Source of the DNA: Mixophyes australis
Lineage: Eukaryota > Chordata > Amphibia > Anura > Limnodynastidae
Direction of reading: 5' to 3'
DNA: 64,000 bases
Assembly: GCA_036250195.1 (NCBI GenBank)
Contig: JAVHZZ010000002.1
Coordinates: 65,106,205-65,170,204, forward strand
Positions within the stretch are counted from its first letter, which is position 1, and every line of letters starts with the position of its first letter. Positions 44,125 through 56,442 of this stretch are shown piece by piece. Under the pieces are notes generated by a model. The model was not told the DNA's origin. It searched no databases and saw nothing but the letters and a program-made list of their open reading frames with translations. The translations under genes and the position numbers were made by a program.

Positions 44125-47058
44125 GTACCCCCCCCCCCCTCTCTTCTGGAAAAAGTTTCCCTCGAAGATAGATCTTTAAGAAAACGGGCTAGAAGCAGAG
44201 GGGCATGGATATCATCCTCATAAACCTACAGTCTTTCTTCAGGGCCATATAGCGAGGGGGGGGGGAGACGGAGCCTATAGGCCACAGGGTTGATGACTTG
44301 CATGATAGAACAAGGACCAATAAACCTGGGAGCCAATTTCAAGGATGGTACTCAAAGCCTGAGGTTCCTGGTGGAAAGGCATACTTTGACCAACGATGAC
44401 GGTCAGCAGCACGCTTGTATTGTTGAACTGACTTTAGTAATTTGTCTTTGATAGCAGCTCAGATAGTTGCCAGCCGGAACAAGAGAAGTAGGAGAGGAAT
44501 CAAAATCGGGTACCGTGGGATGGGTACCAAACACTGCAAAGAACAGGGAGGAACCAAAGGAGTCGTGGACATGGAAATTATGGGCAAACTCAGCCCAGGG
44601 TAGTAGATTGCACCAGTCCAAATGATTCCCAGAAGAAAAACAACGAAGAAATAACTCCACGTCCTGATTAACACGTTCCGTTTGGCCGTTAGTCTGGGGA
44701 TGGTATCCTGTGGAGAATTTTAGGCCAATCCCCAATTCTTTACAGAAGGCTCTCCAGAATTGCGAGCACAAGTTGAACTCCGCAATCAGAAATAATATCC
44801 TGGGGGCAATCATGCAGATTAAAGAGCTCCCTAATAAAGATTAGAGCCAGTTTAGGTGCCGTAGGGAGCCCTTTTAGTGAATCAAAGTGAACCATCTTTG
44901 AAAATCTGTCCACCACTACCTAGATAGTATTGAAACCATTACTGGGAGGCAGGTCAGTGATAAAATCCATTGAAATACTAAGCCAAGGACGTTCTGGAAC
45001 AAGAAGGGGCATAAGTAACCTGGCAGGAGAACGCCTAGCTGTCTTATTCCGGGCACAGTCTACACAGGAGGCTACATACTCTTGAATATCGGCACGCATG
45101 GTGGGCCATCAAAAACACAGAGAAAGAAACACAAGGGTCTTCTTTACCCCGGCATGTCCTGCAAACTCAGTATTATGGCACAAGCGAAGTGCCTTGATAT
45201 GTAAAGGAGGGTCAAGGTAGGAGCAGCCAAACGGAGGAGTTCTGGAAGAAGTTCTAGTCAAGGCAACAATGCTAGAAGGCTCAAACATGAACACAGAAGG
45301 AGGAGATAAGTCAGAATCATCAAAAGAATGAGATAGAGCATCAGCCAGGAGATTCTTGGAGCCAGATAGGTAGGTGAGCTTGAGATCAAACCGGGAGAAA
45401 AAAGATGACCACCTGGCCTGACGTGGATTGAGACAACGGGCGTCCCTGAGGTAAATAAGATTTTTCTGATCCGGGAGGAAAGTAAGAGGATGGAGCGCCC
45501 CCTCCAGGAGATGGCGCCATTCTTCTAAAGCCAGTTTGATTGCCAGTAACTCTTTGTCTCTGATCCCATAATTGTATTCCGAAGGAGCAAACATTTTAGA
45601 GAAGAATCCGCAGGATCCCCGGAGGCCGATTCTTGAGAAAGTACAGCTCCAACACCGGCATTCACTTCCACGAGAAAAGGTTTGTCCTGATCAGGTAGAA
45701 TAAGAACTGGAGCCAACGTAAATGCCTTCTTTAGAGCCTCAAAGGCAGCAACAGCCTCAGGTAGCCACAGTCTAGGATTGGCGGACTTTCGGGTGAGGAC
45801 AGTAATAGGAGTGATGAGCGTAAAGAAATTTTTGATAAACTGTCTGTAGTAATTAGAAAATCCTATAAACTGCTGAACCGATTTCAGGCCCAGAGGTTCT
45901 GGACAGTTGGTAATTGCTCAAACCTTTTCAGGGTTCATCTGGAGGCCAGAGCCAGAGACCAAGTACTCTAAGAATGGAATTTGAGTGACCTCAAACATAA
46001 ATTTTTCTAACTTACAGAAGAGCTGGTTTTGCCAGAGACGGGAGAGTACTTCCATAACATGAGACCGGTGAGAGGAAAGATCAGAAAATTAGGATATCAT
46101 CCAAATAAATGACCACGTATTTATAAAGAAGGTCTTGGAAGATCTTGTTCATAAATGATTGAAATATTGCCAGGTCATTACAGAGACCAAAGGGCATCAC
46201 AAGATTTTCATAGTGACCCTCACATGTACAGAAAGTGGTTTTCCATTACAGATCAGATTATATGCCCCTCGTAAATCCAATTTGGAAAACATTTTGGAGC
46301 CACAGATCTGGTCAAACAATTTAGAAATAAGAGGAAGAGGGTACCTGTTCTTAATGTTAATCATATCTAACTGGCGTTAGTTAATACAGGGATGGAGTGA
46401 TCAGTCTTTCTTTTTTATAAAAAAAAAATCCGGCCCCTGCTAGAGATGATGACTTCCTAATAAATCCTCGCTGCAGGTTCTCCGAGATGTATTGGGACAT
46501 GGCACAGTTCTCTGGAAGAGAGAGTGAAAAAATCCTGTCTTTAGGAATAGGTCAATCCGGCATAAGATCAATGGAACAGTCCCAGGGTCTATGCAGAGGC
46601 AGGACCTCAGAAGCGGCTTTACAGAAAACATCTTGAAAAGCAGCATAGGGAGCAGGAAGAGACAACTGAGGGGAGAGGACGTGGCAAGGAACGACAATGG
46701 AAACAGGTTTAACGGAGAATAGACAACCTTTGTGGCATTGTGAACCCCATGACGTGACTTGGGCCAACTCCCAGTCGAACTGTGGTGCATGGATTCTAAG
46801 CCAAGGCAGTCCCAGGATGCTCTAGTCTACAGATTCCGGGAGGACCAGGAATTCAATTCATTCGGAATGTAGCACACCAACAGTCAAACGAAGTGGCACG
46901 GTAACCTGTGATATAGTGCCATTAAAGATATGATTGCCATCCACTGCAGAAAGAAATAATGGCCGTGACAAAGCCCGGGAAGATATATGAAGTTGCGATG
47001 CCAGAGAGGCAGAGATGAAATTACCGGCAGAGCCGGAATCCACAAAGGCATGCGTCAA
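44125..47058 (-). pseudogene. Element D Pol
   Basis: A decayed chromovirus Pol. A chromodomain trace is at 44170-44260 (YGPEE ... VYEDDIHAP). Integrase is at 44403-44813 (GYHPQTNGQTERVNQDVE; FWRAFCKELG). RNase H is at 45109-45594 (NYGIRDKELLAIKLALEEW, RCLNPRQARW). Reverse transcriptase at 45740-46400 includes YLDD near 46100. A protease remnant is at 46858-47058 (FVDSGSAGNFISASL). Several stops and frameshifts. Same family as element B by similar wording. Confidence 0.85.
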
Positions 47059-47169
47059 GGAAGGCTCACTAGGTCACTCCAGAGAGATAGCCATGGAAAA
47101 AGTCAGGTTGGGTGGAAGCGTAGGGAGTGATAAATTTGATTCCTAGATTGGCCTACCTGACACCGACTA

Positions 47170-47637
47170 GGAGGAGGTGCTTCCTGGTTTCTTAGGGCAT
47201 TTGGAAATTAGATGACCGGACTCCCCACAATACAGACAAAGGTTTTGTTTAATTCATTTATAACGTTCTTCAAAAGACAGACGAGACCGTCCTATTTGCA
47301 TAGGTTCCTCAGGTAGTAAAGGCGGGTTCTGGAACTGAGGAGCCAGACGTGCAGAAAAACGCCTAGTAGTTGCTCTCTCCTGATGCGTTTCCGAAAAATG
47401 CAGGTCCACACGATGGCAGAGTGAAATTAAGGCATTGAGAACAGCAAGCAATTCACGGGAGACCAGTTCATCCTTAATACGGTCCGCTAGTCCCCGCCAA
47501 AAGGTTGCCACAAGCTCCTCATTATTCCACTTTATTTTGGAAGCAAATGTGCGAAACAAAGCTGCATACTGACCCACGGTCTGGGAACCTTGGCGCAGGT
47601 TTAAGAGACTGGATGCTGCCAAAGACACCCGCCCAGG
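47170..47637 (-). pseudogene. Element D Gag, 5' truncated
   Basis: The capsid-like part (GQYAALFRTFASKIKWNNEE ... LADRIKDELVSRELL) and PEEPMQIGRSRLSFEERY are open. The zinc knuckle to its left is broken. The N-terminal half of Gag and the 5' LTR are missing, because the sequence switches to L1 ORF1 at about 47638. Confidence 0.82.
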
Positions 47638-48000
47638 CTTTGACCCCCTTATTATTAAAGATTCAACCCTACGAAAGGAGCATAAAATAATTTCCTTCTC
47701 TCTATAGTTAAGAAACTTAGCAATAACTGGTCTAGGACGAATATCAATACTTCCACATTCTGGACTCATTCTATGATCTCTCTCAATTGTAACACTCCTA
47801 ACTTCAGATGAGGAACACAAGGTCTCAATGAATTAAGATTCAAGACATTTTATCAGATCAGCTCCTTTCACCGTTTCAGGAATACCAAGAAAATGAAGAT
47901 TATTACGTCTAGAACGATTATCAAGATTGTCTATTTTTTCAGTAAGCATCTTAATTGTTTTACTCTGAGAAGAGGTTACCACCTGCAGAGCCTCATGTAC
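47638..48000 (-). pseudogene. L1-type LINE ORF1 fragment
   Basis: The minus strand encodes KIDNLDNRSRRNNLHFLGIP, then TIERDHRMS and RPRPVIAKFLNYREKEIIL. These are the RRM-like and C-terminal segments characteristic of L1 ORF1p, an RNA-binding protein of LINE particles. One stop lies between the two parts. It is cut at both sides and lacks a poly(A) end. Confidence 0.82.
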
Positions 48001-48033
48001 AATGTACAACCTTTTCTAACGTACATTGTACAT

Positions 48034-48324
48034 ACTTACATTACCCCCTTAAAAGCAACGTTATCAAGTTGCGCAGGCATCTTCCTTCATCGGGATTGGT
48101 TGAAGTTGGTTCACAGAACAGTCATCAGATCCTCGTCAGGAAGCAGCCGTCCGGACTGAAGATGTCGGGATAAGCATTGTCAGTGTAGTCAGCATCGATA
48201 CGCTGACTACCACCGAGCAGCTGAATGGATAGACACCTCATGCAATCTTGACTGTCAACACCTTCATCATCAACCTCCTCATTATTAGTACATAGTTGTT
48301 ACTCTCTGTAGGAAGAGAAACCTA
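48034..48324. other. Short unannotated spacer
   Basis: No gene recognised. The sequence repeats gcatcgatacgctgac-like words but forms no clear element. Confidence 0.4.
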
Positions 48325-49007
48325 TGTTAATCCCAATTTGTACTGGCAGACCAGGTTGGCGGAGTCTAACGAGTTCCCTAGTGTTCACCAAGAACCGCCG
48401 CAAGGTGGGATGGACTTTGCTGTCGAGAACTTTCAGGCTCACCTGGCGGCCCCCCGGACTGTATCAGGATGTAACACTAGGCATTAAAGGGTGGATGATG
48501 TACCCAGAAGATAGTGCAGAGGTAGTGATAGCACTGGGATCAGCGACACCGGATGTAGCACCGAATGAACAGGTAGGAAAGGATCTAGTACAGGGCATCT
48601 GGCACAGAGGGTACTGATCAGTTAGGATCGGGTACACGAGTATTCAAGAAGTGCATAGTCAGACAAGCCAAGTTCGGTATGCAGGTGATCCAGCAATGCG
48701 TAGTCAGACAAGTCAAGTTGGGTACACAGGTGATCCAGCAATGCATAGTCAGACAGGCAAGGAATGGTATACAGGAGTTCCAGAGAAACACTCACAGGGA
48801 GCAGGGCTGAAGCAAGACTAAGCAGGAGTCAGACACACAGCAAAAACTTTGCACTGACACAGGCTAAGTGTCAGTGCAGCATCTAAATAGTGCAAGGCAT
48901 TCAAAATACCCGCCCCCGAGAGGCCAGTCATGTGACCCCCCATCCGGTAATGCTGGGATCGGGACAGACGGAGCAGCACTGGAGCGTGGAGCAGTAAAGT
49001 TTGTTAC
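48325..49007. mobile_element. Gypsy-like solo LTR, ends approximate
   Basis: The sequence resembles the solo LTR at 23104-23711 (ggcggagtctaacgag, tgttcaccaagaacc, gcaaggtgggatggac). It contains about three copies of a 47-bp unit (agtcagacaagccaagtt, 48658-48770). A TG start is plausible at 48325. The right end and the target duplication could not be fixed. Confidence 0.6.
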
Positions 49008-49762
49008 TGTAGTCCAGCATCCAATTTCCAAATGCAAACTGACTGCCCTAATGCAATCCATGATTCCCAAGAGGCATCCTAGGGTGCTACAGCTGCTGCT
49101 GCTGGGGGTGATACTTCTATACAGAAGGGGAGCAAGAAATGTAAGAATAGTTATAAACAACAATTGTCTTCGAAGCAAGCATTTGTAAAAGGAACCAAGT
49201 ATGACAGTCAGCAGATCACTAATGTCATGACAGCTATTTAGCATTGGATGTGCATCCAATTTTTGGAATCAATGCATCAAGTTTTAGCAGATTAGATGAG
49301 GTCATGTGTCTACGCTATCAAATTCCATCTTGATTCTATTTCTCCCGAACAGCAATTCCTCAGCTGCAGTGAAAGGTTAAACAAAAAGTAATTTAGCCAC
49401 TAGAAAATACCATTGTGCCAACTATCCACTTGACTACGGATATGCGGACAAGTGGTACTGGTCAAACAAAAGACTATATGCACGAGACAGCCCACTGGGT
49501 AGGTGTATCACCATTAGCAGTATTAGTGCCAGTAACTTCATCATCCTCCTCCTCATCCATTAGCATCGTAGTGCTAGCACATAATGCCAGGTCATTCACA
49601 GGCAAACTACTCTCTGTTTCGCTGATTTCACTAAGAAGCATACCGGTGTCAATCTGTTGGAAAAACTCAGGGTGAATTTCAACATGAAGCATACTTGTCA
49701 CATACAATAAACTTGGTGGATCAGAATTTCTTTAAAAAAGTGAGTGGTTAGTGCAGGAGATG
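49008..49762. other. Probable hAT-derived remnant
   Basis: The words caataaacttggtgg and cagaatttctt at 49706-49733 recur at 50327-50356, and agatgct-gtctg words recur at 49989 and 50379, so an old repeated element lies on both sides of the MITE. An acidic open frame on the minus strand (49474-49707) is not recognisable. Confidence 0.35.
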
Positions 49763-49985
49763 CAGGGCCATCTTTTCCATTGGGCACGATGGGCAGCTGC
49801 CCGGGGGCCCCATAGGTACGGCTCTTAATGAGAATAAATAATCCTGCAAAAGAAAAAAACCTGCAAAAAAAACCTACAAGGGTCACTGAGCAAGTACATC
49901 TATCTATCTCTATCTCTATATATATCTATATCTATATCTATATCTGTATCTGAATACATCTATATATCTATATCTAGGGACCCTG
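49763..49985. mobile_element. 223-bp hAT-type MITE with 8-bp TSD
   Basis: The ends CAGGGCCATC and AGGGACCCTG share the CAGGG inverted terminus. The perfect 8-bp duplication AGGAGATG is at 49755-49762 and 49986-49993. The interior holds ccgggggcccc and a tatctatatc microsatellite. It splits the older element described for 49008-50520. Confidence 0.82.
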
Positions 49986-49993
49986 AGGAGATG

Positions 49994-50959
49994 CTGTCTG
50001 CGGCCCCGAAAATTTCTGGCCATTTTCGACATTCAGCCACCACATGTAGAACATTGCAACAGCCGAAAAAAAAATATCATCTGCCATGCCACTAACTGAA
50101 GCAAGAGGTAGTAACAAGATAGAATTTCACACATTATATGCTTCAACGACTAAAGAAACAACAATAAGCCATTCAGACCTACACATCGAGCAATGAGATA
50201 GGGAGAGGGGGGACATATCACATTAGTCCAGCACACTGAAGAATAATTTCTGTTTCATGTATGCTGCTCAAACCATTTTAAATTTATGGACATTTTCCAG
50301 ATCCAAAACCAAAACACAAAACATGGACAATAAACTTGGTGGTTCAGAATTTCTTACAAATGAGAGGTCAATGCAGGAGATGCTTGCTGTCTGTGGCCCA
50401 GAAAATTTCTGGGCATCTTCACAATTTTTCAAGATGGTGTGCATGATTCTTGCCCAACACTTCCATGTGTGCATTGGTTTTGTTTATTTTTGGGAACCTA
50501 TGTTACATTTTTTGTAAAAAAAAAAAAAAAGTTAAGCTTTTGTGAATGATCAAAAATGTATATTATACAGAATATATAACTTCTACTTAAACACGATTAT
50601 ATATCAAGGAAAATTCGCTATTTTGGCAGTCCAGTATATGGGTAAATAGTGCCTCAGGCTTTTAGCTGTGCCATTATAAAGATAAAGACATCAATAGAGT
50701 GAGTTGTACCTGTGCAATAGGGGACCTTCTCTAGCACAGCCCTCTACTGTGCCAGTAATACCCTTGATGAAATAGATTATCCATGATGTGGAGAACAAGC
50801 CCCTCCCACTCCCTCTGGGTATAAGTACGCTCTACCTAAACGGTACCGTATGTTAATAGACAGAACTGACTGCAGTATATGCACAAGCAAACAAATATTG
50901 GGCACTCCAGGTATCTTGGTAATTAAGGAGGTGGCAGCTAAGAATAAAGAGTTTTGCTA
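49994..50959. other. Old element remnant, then unrecognised sequence
   Basis: Bases 49994-50520 continue the repeated element around the MITE. Bases 50521-50959 show no ORF or repeat that I recognise. Confidence 0.35.
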
Positions 50960-51240
50960 GCCTCTAAAACAGGAGCACTAAAAGTTGTATACTAGCCTGC
51001 CTCTTACCAATGTAAATATATAAAAGCAATTAAAAAAATATATAAAATACGCTAACTCCACTTATCAATGAAATCTATAAATTTAATACTAAAAGAACAT
51101 ACAAAGCATACTAATTTACAGACAGTCATTAAAAGTAAACAGCAAATCATTAGTGTTCCACACAAGTACTTTGCAGTGAACACTGACTAGATGTTGCAAA
51201 GCAGCTGCTGGCGTTAAGAATATATATATCTATATATCAA
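50960..51240. repeat. Left inverted repeat of the Penelope-like element
   Basis: The stretch gcctcttaccaatgtaaata ... aagtaaacagcaaatcattag ... tgttgcaaagcagctgctggcgttaa is the inverse of the right repeat (taacgctagcagttgctttgcaa ... ctaatgatttgctgtttactt ... acattggtaagaggc). Confidence 0.85.
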
Positions 51241-51929
51241 AGAGCGTAGAGTGATTTTAATGAATCACCTCTAGATTAAAACAACCCTCAGCTTTGTAGT
51301 TTGTTTGATGACTTCAGCAACCAAAGTTCACAAGATATATTTGTCCAATTCAAAATGAACCACTATGTGTATCAAGTATGTCGTTTTGAAAATAAGCTGC
51401 AGTAAATTGTTTAAAAGCATTTCATTCATTGGATTTTACCAATACTAGTCAGGCAAGCCTCAGTACTCAGATGCGCTGACAGCTTCCAAGGAAACACAAA
51501 TTGTGCGCTGTCGTTTGTAATAGAACTTTATTACAATATTGCACAAATGTATCCAGATAAAGTGTTGCAGCTCGTAATCAAATTGCTCAATAAAGTAATC
51601 ATTGCAAAAAGAGATACTTAAATAATGGTGGATCACTATCTCCACAATAAACTGTTCTTCTGATAGAGTGGAAAACTTGCACTGACAGCCTCTAAAGACA
51701 CACAGATCTCTCACTGTCATTCATAATGGGAGTAGCTTTAATACACTGATTCACAGGTTAGATTCCTCACTTGGTTGTGTACCGAGTCAGATTCAGTGTT
51801 TGATGGAAATAACCATGATTCCACGAAGGCTCACACAGCTTGATATAAACGATCACAGGAAAACTGTTGCAACCTGTTTGCTGTCTTATTAGGAATCCTG
51901 CACGGATCCAGATCAAATGTTGCAGCCTG
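51241..51929. repeat. Degenerate roughly 220-bp duplications
   Basis: Two or three diverged copies of a block with gctgacagc-tcc, a cacacagat/cacaaatt word and tgttgcagc-gt (around 51470, 51685 and 51900). Probably part of the 3' region of the Penelope-like element. Confidence 0.5.
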
Positions 51930-52266
51930 TTAGCAAGTCACTACATGAGACAATCAATGCCAAGAGAGGTACAGAGACAAGGACTATCTCCGCACCAAGT
52001 CACTCCATGAGACAATCAATGCCAAGAGAGGTACAGAGACAGACAAGGACTATCTCCGCACCAAGTCACTCCATGAGACAATCAATGCCAAGAGAGGTAC
52101 AGAGACAGACAAGGACTATCTCCGCACTAAGTCACTCCATGAGACAATCAATGCCAAGAGAGGTACAGAGACAGACAAGGACTATCTCCGCACCAAGTCA
52201 CTCCATGAGACAATCAATGCCAAGAGAGGTACAGAGACAGACAAGGACTATCTCCGCACCAAGTCA
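51930..52266 (+). repeat. 66-bp tandem repeat, about five units
   Basis: Unit aagtcactccatgagacaat followed by the gccaagagaggtacagagacag part, then gactatctccgcacc. The first unit lacks four bases (gaca). Units 2-5 are almost identical, so expansion is recent. The open frame across it (51917-52384) is a by-product of the 66-bp period. Confidence 0.95.
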
Positions 52267-53130
52267 AATAAATGAAGTAGTGGTTTTGAGTAGTGATAAT
52301 ATTGCTGATACAATTGTATTTAAATTCCTAATGCCTTTTGTTATAGCAGAGTATAACTTCTTCAGAGGGTTGTATACAGACTAAAAGCCTAGATCGTATG
52401 TGCGTTAAATAGATCAAACAAACATGCCTGTGCAATTAGATTAATTGGTAGGCGGACTTAGATATGAAGACTATAATTTGTAGCAAAAGAGAATCACAAA
52501 CTTTTGTTAACCATAATATCTATCATATATTGTATATATGATGCAGTATATAACAATAAAACTTACTAATAACCAATAAGGAATATTATAAGCAGTTGTA
52601 ATTATGCTAATTAATAATATACAAAAACAAGATTGCTATAAAAATATATTTGATCATACTGAATCAAATTGGTATAAATCAAATAACATTAATTATTGAT
52701 TTATTATTTTTTATTATTTTTGGTTTTTTTATTTGTATTTATTTTTATCTATTATAATCTACATATACATTTTATCTTTTATTATTTTACATATTTCTAA
52801 TGTATAATTCATAATATATAATTCATTAATATGTGCTATCTATTATCATTCTCAAATATAATTTAAACTAACTAAAGTTGAATTATATATACAATGATAG
52901 TGTAAACAATACATTAGATGTGATGAAAAATGAAATGATATATTATTTATTTCTGACATATTTAATAAATAAATGGTCTCCTCAAATTATACCATTCAGG
53001 TCTATAGTCTCATTTAAACCATTGGGGGACAGATATTCTTATTCATGGATCCATAAAGATTCTTGTCTGCCGAGCCATCTATAACCATACCCACCTTTTT
53101 TGGTTGTTTTAATCTCTTCTATTCATAGAC

Positions 53131-53364
53131 TTACAAATGAGACAATTTCGAATTATGAACACTTTCAAAGTGTCTGGACACACTGTGATTCCTAAAGTTC
53201 TTTACAATATTTATTTTATGTTCCACAGATCTACTCTTTAATTTTCTTGTTGTGCTGCCTACATGTTGTAACTGGCAACTACATTGTAGAAGATAGATTA
53301 CAAATTCTGTACTGCAGTTAATTAAACTCTTAATTTTGATTTTTTTATTATTTATAGTAAACAT
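53131..53364 (-). pseudogene. GIY-YIG endonuclease remnant of the Penelope-like element
   Basis: The peptide has VIYLLQCSCQLQHVGSTTRK followed by LKSRSVEHKINI. This matches the GIY-YIG fold of Penelope elements, where a (I/V)Y...C.C...YIG.T.R.L..R..EH pattern is typical. The second motif here is HVG instead of YIG, consistent with decay. The enzyme would nick DNA for target-primed reverse transcription. Confidence 0.82.
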
Positions 53365-53879
53365 GAATTTTGTATCTTTATTTTCTGTGTGTCTGCAAGT
53401 GATACAATTAATCTTTCCACATTTTAAACATCCTAGAGATTATTCTGGAATCCAACTTCTTTTTTCCTATATCCATGTTCCCTGTCTTATTTTTATTTTC
53501 TTTAGGATCAAAGAAACTTGGAGCTAAAATATTACCATGATTATTAGCCTTCTTGAAGATCACTATTGGAATTTCAGGTAGATGCAATTTTAGAAGGCTA
53601 TGTTGTTTTAGATAGAATCATTTTCCTTAATGACATTTCTAATTTCAAAGTACAGTCTACTATATTTGGTAATTAAGGACATATTACCAGTAACTTCCAC
53701 ATTTTTCTTTTTTTAGGTAAGTAATGTTTCCCTATCTATTTCTTCCACCTGTTCAAAAGCTTTAACAAGAAGAGGGGTCAGATAACCTCTATCTAAAGTC
53801 TTCTAACATGTTTTGGGCTTATATCTTCTGAGGAGCAATTGTGTTTCATTCACATAAATTGTCCCTTAGGTTCATTCTT

Positions 53880-54960
53880 AATCTATGGTTTATGATGTCC
53901 ACTTTTATAAGGAATATAACTGCACAAATTTACTTTTTGTGGAAAGTGGAGGTGGGTATTTGTGTACCCTGGACTGATAGGGACACATCCAGAAAATCAA
54001 TGGAGGTTTTGTGAAAACAGTGAGTGAATTTGGATTAGTAATAAGGTGTGTTACAAATTTCTATGCTGGCAGATAATCCCCATCCCAGATGAAAAAGAGA
54101 TCATCTATGAAATGGCCATAGCAAACCAGATGTGCAGCCCAGTCATTACCCCAAACGTTTTGGGATTCAAACCTCCCCATGTAGAATTTAGCATAACTTG
54201 GCACAAACTTAGTCCCCATGGCCGTTCCCATGATCTGTAAATAAATATATCCATTAAGAAAAACTAATTGGGCATGAGTATAAATAAAATGGACTCCAGG
54301 ATAAATTTATTTTGTATTTCCGAGTCCATATCAGCACCACTCAACCAGTAATCAATGGATTCAACTTAAATTATGTTGTATGTTCATATATAAAGTTTGA
54401 ACATCCAAAGTCAGGAACGCTTAGGAATGCTTCCAAACATAATTTTTTAAGCAATTTAATAAATGAGTAGAATCGTGCAGAAAAGAATTCAAAGACATGA
54501 TTCTAGGTTGTAAAAAGAAATCAACATAGTGAGATAAATTAGAAGTGAGTGCATTTCAACCAGAAATGATGGTTCACTCAGGAAGTGCAGTGAAGGACTT
54601 GTGAATTTTTGGGAGGTGATAATAAATAGATGTAACTGGGAAATCAATAAATAAAACCTCCACTCATCTCTGGAGATGACTCAATCAGTCAAGGCTACAT
54701 CTAAAAGTATTTTGAATTGACTCCGGTAAAAAATTTTGTGCAAAAGTTTCATTTAAAAGTTAGTGTTATCTAATTGTCTATAAACTTCTTTCCTCAAATT
54801 TATAACATTTTGGGTAACAATACCTCCACAATTATCAGCAGATTTGATGATTATGGAGGAATCCATTTTCAATTCTTTTATAGCACTTTTCTTCTCAGGT
54901 AAATTATGATGGAATGCCCTGGGTTTAGAACAAAGATTTCTAAAATCGTTCATTGTAGCT
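53880..54960 (-). pseudogene. Reverse transcriptase remnant of the Penelope-like element
   Basis: Reading leftward: IKELKMDSSIIIKSADNCGG at 54753-54900 fits the Penelope motif in which Asp/Lys precede A-D-K-G-G. GTAMGTKFVPSYAKFYMG at about 54175-54234 fits the conserved Thr-Ala-Met-Gly-Thr block. HFIDDLFFIWDG at about 54070-54115 is the catalytic box with both aspartates kept. Intervening sequence has stops and frameshifts. Confidence 0.85.
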
Positions 54961-55984
54961 TTATAAAGGCATTCTATACTACCACTTTTAGCTTGTAGGA
55001 GATAAAATCAGATTTACATTAACATTTTGATTTAATGCCTGATTTTAGTCTCAAGTCATAAAAAGAAAATAATTAATTGTTATCTGTAATAGCCGTAGCA
55101 AGTTCTACGGCCGTCTAAGTAACCTTGTTTTTCTGACGTATCCCTTGTACCAGCTCTTGGGCCAGTGTTATATACTATTTATATGCTGTTTCCCATGACA
55201 GCATGAGAAATCCCCCTGGCATATAAATAGACCTCGCGTCTGTTAATATTTCATTCTGTGCGGGTTGATTCTCCATAGAGGAGCAAAGTTTTCGTTATGC
55301 TGTTTAATGGTTTATTATTTTACCAAGCAGTATCCTGAAGATGATTTGGGCTTAAAGAAAGAAGAAAAGAAGATTATTTTGAACTACCTTTGGAATATAT
55401 TTAGTTTTTTTCTGTTTATGGACAATTACCTGTAGCGGCTGGTATTAGAGGAGGTACAGAGCAGCCCTGCACCTAAATTCAACAGGGTTCGGATCTTGAA
55501 ATCCGTACCTTGATGAATTCTGGTGCACGGAAAGCCAAAATACGTGCCCATAATACTGAGCACAGGTTGCACTCAGAATACGTGCCTTGATGAATCAGGA
55601 CCAATGTCACCATTATCTAGAATAATAGGGACATTACTTGTAGTTTGTTGTTTATTTAAGGACTTTTGAGCAAAGTATTTCGTTTTACACATGGAACACA
55701 CATCTACTTAATTTCACAAATCAATGATGTATGGTTCACATGTTGGCGCATGCTTTAAACCTTTAATTAATGATGATTTCTGTGGAAAAGTAACTTCCTT
55801 ATCTGACAAAGTACAGATCCCTCTCATCACTGGTTTGCCCGTATTTTTCTTATGGGACTTTTTTCCTCCTCTGGTCCCTCTCCTATGCCCCCCTGTCTTT
55901 TTGGTGTCCTTAATGATAGGGGCTGAAAAGGATTGGGATCTATTACATTCTTTCTTTGGTTAATACCACAGGAATCTTTTGTTC
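54961..55984. other. 5' region of the Penelope-like element
   Basis: No conserved protein motif seen. Contains an unrecognised open frame at 55724-55963 and a cttgatgaat direct repeat at 55512 and 55587. Confidence 0.4.
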
Positions 55985-56154
55985 TTTGATATATAGATAT
56001 ATATAATGTTAACGCTAGCAGTTGCTTTGCAATATCTAATCAGTGTACACTGAAAGGGAATCATATGGAATACTAATGATTTGCTGTTTACTTTTAATGA
56101 GTGTCTTTTAATTATTCTATTTTTTATGTGCTTTTAGAATTAAATTTATAGTAT

Positions 56155-56442
56155 AAAAGATAATGGAATCTCCGCACTTTCCGAATAGGAGTGTTAAATG
56201 CAGCCACAGAGGGAATAATGATATGGAAGCGGGTCCTCTTCTCCAAATAATGTTCAATAACAAAAAGCAAATAATCCGAGGTGCAAAAGTGAGTGTTATC
56301 AATATAGAACATGTGGTAGTATAATTAAAAACATTTATTAAAACATGCCCAAAGGCTAGCCCTCTGGGCATGTTTTAATAAATGTTTTTAATTATACTAC
56401 CACATGTTCTATATTGATAACACTCACTTTTGCGCCTGGTAT
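56155..56442. mobile_element. Insertion inside the right inverted repeat, with 13-bp TSD
   Basis: The flanking 13-bp word ATTAAATTTATAG occurs at 56142-56154 and 56441-56453, and only one copy is expected from the left inverted repeat (its inverse ctataaatttaat at 51069). A duplication of that length is usual for target-primed elements such as LINEs or Penelope. The right half is the palindrome 56280-56436. Confidence 0.7.
56280..56436. repeat. Long near-perfect palindrome
   Basis: Arms 56280-56351 and 56365-56436 are 72 bp each, inverted, with a single mismatch (GGTGC against GGCGC), around a 13-base loop. Such a hairpin is unstable in cloning and replication, so its near-perfect state implies it is recent. 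Confidence 0.93.

Noticed and set aside
51917..52384. 155-codon frame with RQSMPREVQRQTRTISAPSHS repeats
   Set aside because: It follows from a 66-bp noncoding tandem array. The frame shifts at the first unit and there is no conserved flank.
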